Positions 33,701 through 43,618 of a stretch of 64,000 bases of DNA are shown in pieces; positions within the stretch are counted from its first letter, which is position 1, and each line of letters opens with the position of its first letter. The DNA lies in NCBI GenBank assembly GCA_016110215.1, contig JADWQD010000003.1, positions 744,001 through 808,000 of the forward strand, written 5' to 3'. A program made the position numbers and the translations under genes. Source of the DNA: Capronia americana. Lineage: Eukaryota; Ascomycota; Eurotiomycetes; Chaetothyriales; Herpotrichiellaceae. The notes beneath the pieces are model-generated. The model had not been told where the DNA came from. It searched no databases and saw only the letters and a list, made by a program, of their open reading frames with translations.

Positions 33701-34368
33701 CAAACAACTCAGAAGATAGAGTCATGGAAGGTATCTTCTCTCGCGCTGGTATCCACTCTGCGGTCGAACATGACGCAATCATTGACGGGAAAACGCCAAA
33801 GAAGGTCGCAGCAGATCCCCTGATGATTGAGCAAGAAGCTCGGAAGGTAGCAGCTGAAGCGGCTAGAGAGTTGCGCCGTGCTGGTGAAGTCGCCCGCACA
33901 GTGCCAATTGGTACACCAACGTGGACCGGGCAATTTGGCGTGTCTGGGCGGCCGCAGGAGACCACAGCTCGAAATGCCTTCAGCTCCACCTCGCGGAGTA
34001 GAGGTGGCGGTCTGCAATCATCAAGCCTGCTGGCTAACCTGCAACGTCAAGGCAATCATATCCCCAGCCGTGGTGGCACTCCAAGAACGGCGAGCCCGGC
34101 TAGATCGTCCGATTCGCCAGCTTCAGCCTCGAGAGAAGGCACTCCGACCCTGCCGAGAGGCAAGGACTTTGGCAAGCTCATCCGTGACTATCTCACCACA
34201 CATGGTGGAAGCGTCTACACCCAGATGCTCATTGACCACTTTAACCGATACTGCACCACGCCGCAAGCAACGGCAGAGTTCAAGGAGACGCTAAAGTTGA
34301 TTGCTAGGCTTGAGAAGGGAAGTCGTGGCCGTGGTCGATGGGTGTTGAAGGATGAATACAAGACGTAG
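30778..34368 (+). CDS. rad26: SNF2-family DNA-dependent ATPase Rad26/CSB (ERCC6)
   Basis: Recognises RNA polymerase II stalled at lesions and starts transcription-coupled nucleotide excision repair. Single exon, 1196 residues from ATG 30778. The N-terminus carries a coiled-coil/Leu-latch-like block and acidic and basic (RKRRR) tracts. The SNF2 ATPase begins near residue 386: FDYQKTGVRWLHEL, motif I GDEMGLGKTIQ, motif II DEGHKIRN (about 547), SGTPMQNNLMELW. The helicase C half has TTKVGGLGINLTGADRVI and motif VI ARERAWRLGQ (about 840). The final 65 residues (KDFGKLIRDYLTTHGG ... RGRWVLKDEYK) form the C-terminal winged-helix block conserved in fungal Rhp26/CSB. DEGH rather than DEAH, and the order of flanking blocks, distinguish it from other SNF2 groups. 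The gene lies convergent with vps22, 154 bp away. Confidence 0.95.
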   Translation: MDGERQTSPEQGAATGNETNTENHVTFVEPAGALDEAARLRNLDAQVRDQDDLERGIGQEADRLLFEQAQQRDQQRLDKSKAQKQKLLNQIKKTRDDMSRPIGTTQRGRLRLDVERMQGQIQDLDNDIAEIEERMADRETNAGATNQQDVASTGRLPGETQRDFLIRTGKITPFSNFGLSTHGESSATLQGALLDAEEEPDLGEAELGVAGGKSMSHRNLRQPGFASSFVNSSTEDDADSEQPRKRRRVAKGRITEDEESSYDEGLLEDDVLTESQEDLEEDMPSTSGKKRRARRKFAAQTGDEVEDFRGVDDGNETSYQSRLQRWAMRRRNARKQAARGAGEQEENEIEDDPATVAEEECYLPHPDIPDTVLDAGYKLPGDIYPSLFDYQKTGVRWLHELHIQQVGGIIGDEMGLGKTIQIISFLAGLHYSKKLDKPIIVVCPATVMKQWVNEFHRWWPPFRVTILHSSGSGMVNVRNEASKEDSLLDLEWDPNAESRPLTGAQKAAQKVLRPILEKGGVLVTTYSGLQTYAPLLIPVDWQYAVLDEGHKIRNPNTAITIYCKELRTPNRIILSGTPMQNNLMELWSLFDFVFPMRLGTLVNFRNQFEIPIRQGGYANASNLQVQTALKCAETLKDAISPYLLQRFKIDVASDLPKKSEQVLFCKLTSLQRKEYQKFISSGEMDAIMTGKRQVLYGIDLLRKICNHPDLTDHKRLSGKPGYDYGNPTKSGKMQVVGSLLELWRDTGHKTLLFAQHRIMLDILEKYVRSLPGFKYRRMDGNTPIQMRQSMVDEFNTDPSLHVFLLTTKVGGLGINLTGADRVIIYDPDWNPSTDLQARERAWRLGQKREVTIYRLMTAGTIEEKIYHRQIFKQFLTNKILKDPKQRQTFHLNDLHDLFNLGNEGDETETSKLFQDAQVKHSSKHVDAPTAATTARENEPTPSNLDTNIEALPGISSMERYAGEVEEEEQAKKDPSNNSEDRVMEGIFSRAGIHSAVEHDAIIDGKTPKKVAADPLMIEQEARKVAAEAARELRRAGEVARTVPIGTPTWTGQFGVSGRPQETTARNAFSSTSRSRGGGLQSSSLLANLQRQGNHIPSRGGTPRTASPARSSDSPASASREGTPTLPRGKDFGKLIRDYLTTHGGSVYTQMLIDHFNRYCTTPQATAEFKETLKLIARLEKGSRGRGRWVLKDEYKT

Positions 34369-34522
34369 ATGTGACGCTTCAATGGGTTGAAGCTCCTTCG
34401 AGGGACTGTCTCATGCGGCGAGGTCTCCGCTGTTGGCTGATTCGGCATGTCTGCACCGAGCTCCTTCCACAGGAGCTGAAGTACCAAACGTGGACGTCTC
34501 ACAGAGCAACCAGTTCCCCCTC

Positions 34523-35290
34523 TTACTCATTATCGTCCAGTAAGCCTTGCGGGGACCAATACTCTGGTTCCGGGCATTGATAGTCAACCCACACTAGGGA
34601 ATCCGCTAGTAGATCTTGTATAACAGTTTCGGCCCGAGCTCGTTCCCAGCTCAGATTGAGTTGTAGAAGCGATACAGTCACACTGCCCAGAAGCTGCAGC
34701 ACCTCGAGCACGGTAGACTGGTCGGTGTTGAACTCTTTTGGCACGGACCGAATGAATCTTCTGTTTGCAATGGTGAGAATCACAAACCCGGATCCAAGCG
34801 GTTCCAAAGACTTGACCGCTCGCTCGATATCGTCCTCCGACACTTGCAATCCACCACCGATAGCTTTCCCCTTAGCTACGCTATCGCAACATTCCTTCAG
34901 CCCGATCAAACCACCATTCTCCGCTCTCGTCCCCTGACACAACTCCACAACCCTCACCGCAACAGAGAAGTAAAAATCATTGACATCATGGCCTAGAACT
35001 TTTGCCCAAAGAGAGCCGGTCTTTTTATCTTTTATATTGCTGCCGGCAAGTGGATCAACGCCAATGGCATTACACATGCGTGCGAACTCGGCTCGGAATG
35101 TTGGGTTTGATTTTATGGTGGTGGCATGCTCTAAGGCGAAGTTGTGGAGAAGCGATTGGAAGACTTCCAGTTGCGCCTGCAGGGAGGCCGCATTTGCAGA
35201 CTTGAGCGATGAGCCATGAGCGGCGTATTGTTGAGCCGTGGCTGTTCTATTTGTGAATGCGCCGAGGCCGACACCTCGCCTGGTGGACAT
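34523..35290 (-). CDS. snf8: ESCRT-II subunit Vps22/Snf8
   Basis: ESCRT-II component for sorting ubiquitinated cargo into multivesicular bodies. Single exon, 255 residues from ATG 35290. The N-terminal pattern RRGVGLGAFTNR ... QQYAAHGSSLKSANAASLQ matches fungal Vps22. It is followed by LEVFQSLLHNFALEHATTIKSNPTFRAEFARMCNAIGVDPLA (residues about 40-80), the conserved hallmark of the family. The two winged-helix domains follow (FYFSVAVRVVELC; GGLQVSEDDIERAVKSLEPLGSGF). The length equals that of yeast Snf8 within about 20 residues. The gene is head-to-head with the ribosomal protein gene; the 247-bp gap must carry both promoters. A CACGTG lies at 35369-35374. Confidence 0.95.
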   Translation of the reverse strand: MSTRRGVGLGAFTNRTATAQQYAAHGSSLKSANAASLQAQLEVFQSLLHNFALEHATTIKSNPTFRAEFARMCNAIGVDPLAGSNIKDKKTGSLWAKVLGHDVNDFYFSVAVRVVELCQGTRAENGGLIGLKECCDSVAKGKAIGGGLQVSEDDIERAVKSLEPLGSGFVILTIANRRFIRSVPKEFNTDQSTVLEVLQLLGSVTVSLLQLNLSWERARAETVIQDLLADSLVWVDYQCPEPEYWSPQGLLDDNE

Positions 35291-35537
35291 TGTTGTTGGC
35301 GAGAACGAGGATGCGGTATGAACATACAAAGGAGATGATGCCGGTCCTATCGACAGAAGTGGATCCATCACGTGGACGCTCACTTTGCCAAGCCATTTCC
35401 AATCTAGCCATTTTCAACTTAGCCCACAACCTGTGGATCAAGTGCAACTTTTCGGATTGCTCGAACTTTTGAACCTCTCGCCAGCTCGACCTTTCTTCTT
35501 TGACCTCGTCGCTGCACAGAGACAATTGCGAGTCAAG
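35291..35537. promoter_or_regulatory. Shared divergent promoter of vps22 and rpl7
   Basis: Only 247 bp separate the two start codons. A CACGTG sits at 35369-35374, and a pyrimidine-rich stretch precedes the rpl7 ATG. Function inferred from position. Confidence 0.5.
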
Positions 35538-37010
35538 ATGACGAAGCCAACTGTCAAGTCGTAAGTCTATTCCTTTTCACTCTGCTGACAGTCGGAATCT
35601 TCAGATATGGTCCGCTCCTTTCGCTGGTTCGCCCTTGGCTGCGCCAGCTCGATAATCCCAATGGCTTGAATCGGAAGGAAGGTGAAAGCCGCAACCGAAG
35701 AGTAACAGCCGGGGCGTTGAGGCTAGAAGATTCATATCTTCTTCCTTGAAATCTATTGAGCTCGTACGGCATGCTCCTGTTTTCCGGAGCACGGCGCATG
35801 TTGTAGAGTCAAACCCTTTCCTGACCTCTGGTCGGGGCATTGTCAGATGAGAGTCAAGAGAGGATGGACAGACCTCGCCAAGTGCTTGCGTCCGACTCAC
35901 CTCTTTCTCACTGATCAAATTCATTTCGTCGAGTTCTACGCCACAATCACCAGTTTGAGAATGCCGCGCCATAGCTGCAGTTCTGACTCGGCGATCTTTA
36001 CACCCTGCGGACCGTAACTGATTCGGTCCCTCCTCACAGAACTGTCCCAACGAAGGATCAGGTCCTCGTCCCCGAGACCTTGTTGAAGAAGAGAAAGAGC
36101 CAGGAGAAGGCTAGAGAGCAGCGTGCTGCTGATCTCGAGAAGCGCAAGAAGGTTGGTACACCCTCACACACTGCAACAATTCTTCTTGGTGATGATAAAT
36201 ACCACTACGCTGGCTAGACCTTCGGGTCGATGTTGTCGCTTTGTTATACCATCTTTCGGGGCTGAACATGTTGGAATCTTTGCAATCTTTGTCATTGGGC
36301 TCTGGTATGCAGCAGCTAACTTAGCATTTGCAGGCCAACAAGGAGAAGCGTGGAGTCATCTTCAAGCGCGCCGAGACGTATGTCAAGGAGTACCGCGATG
36401 CGGAGCGCGAGAAGATCAGACTCGCTCGTTTGAGCAGACAACAAGGCAACTTCTTCGTTGATGAGCAACCCAAGTTGGTCTTCGTGATCAGAATCAAGGG
36501 GTGAGTGACCTCCCAGGTCTGCTGCATCACAGCATCTAACTTGATCCTAGTATCAACAAGATCGCCCCCAAGCCTCGCAAGATCCTCCAACTCCTGCGAC
36601 TCCTCCAGATCAACAGCGGCGTCTTCATTAGATTGACCAAGGCCACTCAAGAGATGCTCACAATCGTCAACCCCTACATCGCCTACGGCTATCCCAACCT
36701 GAAGACCATCCGCGAACTCATCTACAAGCGCGGCTACGGCAAGATCAACAAGCAGCGCATTGCTCTGACCGACAACCAGCTTGTTGAGGACAACCTGGGC
36801 AAGTACGGCATGGTCTGCGTTGAGGACCTCATCCACGAGATCTTCACCGTTGGCCCCAACTTCAAACAAGCGAGCAACTTCTTGTGGCCATTCAAGCTTT
36901 CCAACCCCAACGGTGGCTTCCATACTCGCAAATTCAAGCACTACATTGAGGGTGGTGACTACGGTAACCGCGAGGATGCCATCAATGCTTTGGTGAGACA
37001 GATGAACTAG
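35538..37010 (+). CDS. rpl7: 60S ribosomal protein L7 (uL30)
   Basis: Four exons (35538-35560, 36040-36151, 36334-36500, 36551-37010) encode 253 residues. The structure is typical of a ribosomal protein gene: a 23-nt first exon, a 479-nt first intron, a 182-nt second intron hosting a snoRNA, and a 50-nt third intron. The N-terminus is Lys/Arg-rich (ETLLKKRKSQEKAREQRAADLEKRKKANKEKRGVIFKRAE). The ribosomal L30 fold follows: FVIRIKGINKIAPKPRKILQLLRLLQINSGVFI, then the L7-type C-terminus ending DAINALVRQMN. Splice junctions restore KSTVPTKDQ, KKANKEKRG and IKGINKIAP. The long first intron probably contains expression elements. Identity is certain; the acceptor of intron 1 is the one that keeps frame with conserved sequence. 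Confidence 0.96.
36174..36274 (+). ncRNA. Box C/D snoRNA in rpl7 intron 2 (snR39/snR59-like)
   Basis: Box C GTGATGA (36190-36196) and box D CTGA (36263-36266) are 77 nt apart overall, inside the 182-nt second intron. Directly upstream of box D, accatctttcggg (36249-36261) is antisense to the near-universal LSU rRNA segment CCCGAAAGATGGT (13 consecutive pairs). A short helix caaca/tgttg (36174-36178 with 36270-36274) can bring the ends together. In S. cerevisiae, introns of RPL7A and RPL7B carry snR39 and snR59, which guide 2'-O-methylation of 25S A807 in this same segment, so host gene and target both agree. One extra G (36262) separates the duplex from box D, so the D+5 rule points to the G just 5' of that A; the exact modified residue needs checking. 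Confidence 0.85.
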
Positions 37011-38297
37011 GCGAAGCCACGTAGTTTGGTGCAGGTGCACATGTCTCAAGCAATGGGAAATGCAATGACAGGGTTCATCGGGCAAGCATGTCAGTTCCAA
37101 GAATGAAAGCCCGGGGCAGGCACGCGAGAGAGAAAGACTCGAATTTGCTAGCCATCCATCTCTGTGCCACTCGAGTTAGTCACATACGTGATCACGATCA
37201 AAAAGCCAATGAGAGGGATTTTACTTGTTCCTCCGTGCGAATTATCCAGTTGTCATTCGAAATGCTGCATACGATGCATAGCCGTGGTTGGAGAAACCAG
37301 TCGAGGCAGTGTGACGCCGTAGTCTGATGTGGGATTTGGATTTCGGATTTCTACAAGGGTTGGAAGCTCGTATTTCTCCAAACTTCAGCCAAAGACTTCC
37401 CACCCACTAGTCTACATCAAGTTCGCTTATTGTCGGAATACTGCGTGACGGGGGACCTCTCTACGTCTTGTCGACTGAGGGAGTTCTTGAAGGTGTCTGC
37501 TAACCATTCCGTGCGTGGGTTGGTAATCATGACCTGGTCTGTGATTCACCTCCATCACTTCTCCCACCAACAGAAGTGGCCACCGCTCTCAAGGCGGCAG
37601 ATGACAGGTAACGTGCCAGATTGCCGGGACAATCTACCGGCTGTGACTCGTTAGAAGTCAAGTCTCCGGCGCTTTCTGCTGCCACGTTTGCAGGTGCTGT
37701 TGTTCAGCCGCATGAGAGGTTCGGAAGCTGCAGTCAACATGCGCAGCTCGTATGTATGCCATGGCTGCATTCCGTGCCACGCACGGCGCTCTCTGATTCT
37801 CAGGAATGCAAAGCGATCCCGCGCTGTAAAGGTCATTCATCCGGCATGTTCGAGTTGGTAGGTTCGACGTCGTTGGCATTGCCGTATGGATCATTCAGAA
37901 AATTGTGAAAGGGTGAACCATTCGTGACGAACAAATGGAGGATGGACAGCAACTGTGACTTGAGTCGATAAACTCAATCACCACTCACGTCGGGCAACTT
38001 TGGTGACTGCACCCCTGACCCAGAATGCGTCTAAGATTTATCGGTCCACAATGCGAAGACTGCAGCTGACATCCTGCAGCTGCACGCAGAAGCCATTCAA
38101 TCCGGCGAAAAGTGGAGCATCTATGCACTCATTCTCAAGCGAGTATCGAGAGCTGAGCATCCCTCTGAGCCTGGGATTCACTCAAGATTCACTTGGGGGT
38201 CACTGCTGTGTTTGGCACCTGCTTTTGTTGCCACAGTCTGGCACAAAAGACAGCAGTCTCGCTGCAAGGCTCGTGTCTACTCCGCAAGCAGAACTCA
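37011..38297. other. Intergenic region between rpl7 and the P450 gene
   Basis: About 1.29 kb, no gene recognised on either strand. Confidence 0.5.
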
Positions 38298-40373
38298 ATG
38301 GCGCTTCTTGAGCAACTTCCGAGTGTTGCTCAGCGATACGCGGCGCTTCTTCTCCTTGGTTTGGTGATTGCGAGGCTCCTGATTAACAAATACGGCAGTG
38401 GTTTCGACTCTGTTGCTGGCCCTTTTATTGCCGGCTTCACCAACCTGTGGCGAGTCTTCAACACCTCATTCTCCAATCCGACCGAAGACCTGGTGCGCTT
38501 GCATCGAAAGTTCAACTCACACTTCGTGAGACTTGGTCCTCGCGTTGTTTCTGTTTCCGATCCCGATCTGATATCGACAATCTATGGCATCAACACTGAG
38601 TTCAGAAAGACCGAATTCTACTCCATCATCGATCTATGGCACAAAGGAAAGTTCACGCACAGCCTCTTCGAGTGCCGAGATGAAGGATACCATGCACGCA
38701 TCAGAAGGCCAATTGCCAACGCTTACAGTATGACGACCGTGATGGAGTTCGAACCAGCAGTAGACTCCACGGTAGAGCTGCTCATGTCCAAGTTGGATCA
38801 GTTCGCTGCTTCCAGAGAGTCGTTCCCTTTGGAAAAATGGCTGCAATACTACACCTTTGACGTGTTGTAAGTACTTCATACTGCCTCTGACGCTTCTTTC
38901 TCCCTGACATCCCTTGTAGGGGAGAGATCCTGTTCAGCAGAAAACTAGGATTTCTCGAGTCCGGGACCGACGTCGAGTCGGTGATGTTGGGGATTCGTCA
39001 CTTCACGAAGTATTGGCAAGCAGTAAGTGTCTCACCATCCATTGACACGTCTCCAGAGAACTGACCCGACACCATACTGATAGATAGGCCAAATCCCCTT
39101 CTTAGATCGATTCTTATTGCACAACCCGTTGATGAAGAGATATGGACCGGATGTCCCGATGCTGCGCTTCGCCGTCAACAGACTGAAGGAAAGGGCATCG
39201 TGGAAAGCGAGCGGCCATGCGACCAAGCACGACTTCCTCGAGCGATGTATCGAAGCTCAAGCTAAATACCCGGATGTGGTCAACGACAGAATGGTGGTGC
39301 TCTACAACTTCAACAACATTGGCGCAGGCTCGGATACAACAGCCATCACACTTACTTCGGTGAGCAGAACATAATCCCACCCATAGTCTGGGCAACGGAC
39401 TTCGCGTCGCGGATTTGACTCATATCATAGCTTATGTACCATCTCCTGAAGAACCCGACTACCCTGCAGAAAGTTGTGGAAGAAGTTGACCACGCAGACA
39501 AAGAAGGCCGTCTGAGTGATAGTGTAACTTGGCAAGAAGCTGGCAAGCTTCCGTACTTCCAAGCCTGCGTCAAGGAGGCATTGCGTGAGTCTCGGTCCCC
39601 CCCGAATGCTTTGATCCTTCCGCTAACCACTCTCCGTCTGTTCTGCTCAGGTATCCACCCCCCAATCGGGATGATTCTCGAGAGATATGTGCCCAAGGGC
39701 GGCATCTTCATGGGTGGCCACTACTTCCCAGAAGGCACTATCGTGGGCATCAACCCTTGGCTTACCGCGTCGGTTCATCGTCCTTTAGGAAGCCCAAAAC
39801 CACTGACAGAATGACACAGACGAAATAAAGACGTCTACGGATCTGACCCCGACAGCTTCAGGCCGGAGCGGTGGTTAGAAGCTTCGAAAGATCAACTTGC
39901 TGCTATGGAGAGGGCAAACTTTGCGGTACGCAGCCCCTTCCCGCTACTTAATATCCGCCATTGGAATCGCCGCCATCAAGCTAACTCTCTTGTCTCGTCG
40001 AAGTTCGGCCACGGCGCTCGTGAATGTATCGGCAGGAGCATCGCCATGCTGGAGATGACCAAACTGATCCCACAGTTGCTGCGCCATTATCAGGTGTGTA
40101 TAAAGCAAGCTCCCGAGATGCATTCCTTTTCTTCTCCGGCACGACCATTCACGCATATCTCATGTTTGCTGATTCCTCCTGCACGCGTGGTAGTTCTCGT
40201 TCGCAAGCCCAAATCTAGAGTGGACGGTCAAGGGCGGTTGGATGATGTGGCAGGATAACGTCGAAGTGGTCATCAAACGACGGGCTGAGACCTCTACCCC
40301 CGAATCGACTCCCGGTGACCAGGAATCGGGAATCACACTACGTCCCGCATCCTCAGGGGAACAAAAGGTATGA
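38298..40373 (+). CDS. Cytochrome P450 monooxygenase (fungal, pisatin-demethylase/benzoate-hydroxylase-like group)
   Basis: Eight exons: 38298-38866, 38920-39022, 39084-39359, 39431-39584, 39651-39768, 39820-39925, 40004-40093, 40194-40373; 531 residues. The N-terminal membrane anchor is about residues 14-30 (AALLLLGLVIARLLI). The I-helix is GAGSDTT (about 305-311), the K-helix EALR (R split by intron 4), the PERF-like motif FRPERW, and the heme loop FGHGARECIG with Cys ligand about residue 450. The last exon restores FSFASPNLEWTVKGGWMMWQ, typical of the C-terminus in this group; reading through intron 7 instead gives a non-homologous tail. Likely ER-bound and fed electrons by a P450 reductase. 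Substrate unknown. No biosynthetic partner gene is adjacent, so detoxification or catabolism is as likely as secondary metabolism. Confidence 0.92.
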
Positions 40374-41115
40374 ACCTCGACAGTTCAAGGCTCAGGCGGG
40401 TTTCGGGTGGCTGACGATGGCAGACTGACGATATCCACGACTTTACATAGGGTGATTGGAAAGACAGCTATGTACCTGTCCTCACGGTTTGTGCACTGAA
40501 GACAGGCTCCGTCGGGCTCGTTGAGTCGTCAGTACAAGCACATATCTGCGGGGTGCGTTTCCTGGCGGTTCTAAACCGTAGTGCTTATGGGACATGTCGT
40601 CTTCTTATTGAGAAAGGAAGGGAGTAATGGAGAGAGCGGAGGAAGAATCGACAGTTTCAGGAACGTGAAGAAACTCTAGTTTGCCTAATGCAAGTTTCAA
40701 GCTCAAATGCTTAGCCAACTCGATGTTGGATCATGACAATGCCAATGATGAATTGATCTCTGAAAACGGCACGGATTGGAACGTAATACCATATTAGGCA
40801 CGTGTGGTCCGAAGGGAGCAATGCGAATGAGGAAATCCTGAAGAACCGGGTAGTGGGAACACTGATCTGGGGAAAACAACTACCTATTTGAAATGGGACT
40901 TTAGTAGCTATCTGTGCCTTAACTGTTTGATAGCACCGACGAAGGGTATCAAAGCCGACGGTCATGACCTTTACCAGGACTCTCCTTCAACCCCACCCCC
41001 CTGCATAGCCGTCAGTGCTGTTGCACTCCAGCTGGATTGATGTTGAATCAGGTCAATGCTTGCTTAGTCCGATTGCTTCTAGACCGGGAAGATTCATGGT
41101 GGCTGCTGGACTCCC
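40374..41115. other. Intergenic region between convergent genes
   Basis: About 740 bp, no gene recognised. Confidence 0.5.
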
Positions 41116-42605
41116 TCAGGCGTCGCCATCATCCAACTCAAACCACGTGCGGAGATATTCGGTCCATGGTCCCGAGCCGGCCAGATACATGAAGAGCTCC
41201 CTGAAATGAGGGTTGATCGGCTCAGTCCTAGCGCGGAAGGTGGCTCGATCGAAGCTGAAGTTTAAGCCATAGTCTTTGTCCCAGACTTCGTCGAAAGTGA
41301 GGTGTATCGAGTTGCAGTTCTGATGGCCGATTACAGCGTCGAACAGCACCTTCCATCCGTCCGGACCGGCAAGTTTGGGAGCGGGTCTGCAGTCCGAGAT
41401 GCTGATGGTTCTCAAATCAGGACAACTTGCCATCGTCGAGGCAAGCAGGCGGAGTCGCAGATTGAGGCCACAGAGGTGGAGACTTTGCAGGCTAGACAGG
41501 CTTGTATGCTGGTGATGAGGCCACTTAATAAGCGGGGTGAACACAAAGTGACTGATGTCCAGGTGCTTCAGTGAAGGCAAGGGCTTTTGAAGGACTTGGA
41601 CCAAAGCAGATTCCATCGCCTGAGCTCGGGCCCGGAAGCCAGCCTCGTCGTCCCAGGATGCGCAAGAAGGGATCGTAAGTTCTTCCAGTCTGCTGAGGTC
41701 TAGATCGAGCCAGGAAACGGTACGCCAGCCAGTAAAGGCCGCTGCGAGTTCGCTGCTGATCGAAAAGCTCTTGATCAATCGGGAGCGCTGTAGGGAGAAA
41801 ATGCATTGTGTGGCCGTCTGGAAGAGCTCGGCGCCCTGTCCGCGCGAAAAGTAACGTAACCGACATTTAGCCACGCTACAGTTGGCGCAGACCCCATCCT
41901 CGCCACCGATGTCGTAGCTTCCCACAAGCGGGTGGTTGCCAATGAGTGAAGAGAGCTCGAAATGGTCTGCGTTATGCAATGTCACGAGCGAGGAAGTCCA
42001 CAGACATAACAGCTCCCTTGACCTCACGTAGTCGGAATCGCGCAGAGCGTTCGTCAAATGGTGATTCCAGAAATTGGTAACCTCAGAATCATTAGTCGCC
42101 TCTGGAATACGACGTCGCCAGTACGTATCAATATGTCTTCTGGAGTAAAGTGGCAGCCACGGACGGTGCACATGTAGGTCGCGTATGATCTCCCGGAAGA
42201 AAACCTGGTCTAGGTTGGGCGTAAAGGGGGATGGCAGAAAGATGACCTTTTTAACGAACTGGGCCACATCCAGGAGACCCGAGTGCTTCGGAAAGCGCAA
42301 GCGATGGACATGGAAAATTGTGGCCCGGAGCGAGACTTCCTTGAAGATGGCAGCCTTGATGGATCGGACGAGGGCGAATTCCTTGCAGGTCATTCTGAAG
42401 GCCGTGAGGGTGCAGAGGACAATTTCACGTCTAGCAGAAAGGTCAGACCGGACACTATCGAGTCTTTGGTTCTATCCTGAACTTACTCTCTTGCTGTCTG
42501 CTGTGTATGCCACTTAATCTCGCTCAAACTCTCGAATTCTGTAACCAGGGTGTTTGCTATTGCGTAATGTATCTCATCGCCGAGATATGTACCGACGGTG
42601 GACAT
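41116..42605 (-). CDS. Uncharacterised F-box/leucine-rich-repeat-like protein
   Basis: Two exons (42605-42487 and 42430-41116; 56-nt intron) encode 477 residues. The first 80 residues resemble the fungal block that follows or replaces an F-box: a helical start, then LTAFRMTCKEFALVRSIKAAIFKEVSLR and a segment ending FVKKVIFLPSPF. The C-terminal half has Leu-rich alternating strands (SLKHLDISHFVF, SLSSLQSLHLCGLNL, CPDLRTISISDC) that look like degenerate leucine-rich repeats. No perfect F-box consensus is visible, so a role in SCF ubiquitin ligation is only a suggestion. The first ATG (42605) is used; the frame is open upstream, so a further N-terminal exon is possible. No transmembrane segment is seen. 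Confidence 0.65.
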
Positions 42606-43618
42606 TTTGAATGCGTGCCCGAAGTACCGCGGGTAGCAACTGTGGGCGAGGGATGTGGAATGTTTAGTAAGGTCCGTCAGGAGTCCATGTTGGAAACAGC
42701 AGCGCGTAGCCGATAGGGAGGAAAAGCCTGTTACCGCGCTTTTCGAGGGAGTTTCCACTGCCTCAAACGACGTGATGTTTCCTGTATCAAGTTATTGCTC
42801 CGTGGTTTGCGCACACCGTGGCAGTGACTGGCAAAACAGAGTAACATCTTTACTTCCTTGCGGAATAGTGACGCACCGGTGAGAGGAGCTATGCGAGACA
42901 GATTTGAGCACCGCTGTAGTGATTAAATCCAAGGGCTGGCTATCACTTAGAAGAGCCATGAACGCTCAACATACAGGAGGACTAGATCCCCTGACACTTC
43001 GGTTGGAAAGGTTGCAAAACGTCTAGAAGGTCATCTCGAGAGATGGGGATGCAAAAGCGGTGAGAAAGACCGACAGAGCGGTCCAGATGAGCGAATATCC
43101 ATCCCACTTGGGCCGAAACTGTTGTATCCCAATACATATAAAACAGTGTGTTTCGCCGCTCGACATCCTTGTGTGAGGTAGAAAGAACATCTCCCGGGTA
43201 AACTATTGGATGCTACCCTTCAGGATGGGCCGGGGTTGGCGCCGAGGCGGTAATAGGGGGATTGAGAGCCTGTCAAGTAAAAGGCGGCCGTTCAGCTATA
43301 GATCAAGGTCATTGTCCGCAGAAAAGGGTATGATAATCCAAGTATGACATTGAAGAGCGAATAACTACTGAGCGAGTGTTCTGTGTTCCTCCTTCCTGGC
43401 AATGAGCGGGTCGCACCCCACGACCCCCGCCAGCGGAGTTTAATTGGCAGACGCAGTGAACGCGCTTTCGACAAAACGCGACGCGGCCCTCTGACGCGAC
43501 TTTCGTCGAATTGCCGACTCCAACCACCAGCATTCTTCCTCACATATACCTCGACTCTACTCCATATTCTGAGGAACATTCTCCGTTACTCCAACCTACA
43601 TGGGTAGCATTTAGCAAC
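42606..43618. other. Divergent intergenic region upstream of POL1
   Basis: About 1 kb between head-to-head genes, with no gene recognised. It contains the ACGCG cluster listed separately. Confidence 0.5.
43460..43498 (+). promoter_or_regulatory. Cluster of four ACGCG cores (MCB-like) upstream of POL1
   Basis: ACGCG occurs at 43460, 43476, 43481 and 43494, 121-159 bp upstream of the POL1 ATG. ACGCGT is the MluI cell-cycle box bound by MBF (Mbp1-Swi6), which drives DNA-replication genes at G1/S in yeasts, and POL1 is a classic target. Here only the 5-bp core is present each time, not the full palindrome. Regulation is inferred. Confidence 0.55.

Noticed and set aside
40094..40258. Read-through of P450 exon 7 to a stop at 40258
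   Set aside because: Gives a non-homologous tail, whereas splicing 40094-40193 restores the conserved WTVKGGW region.
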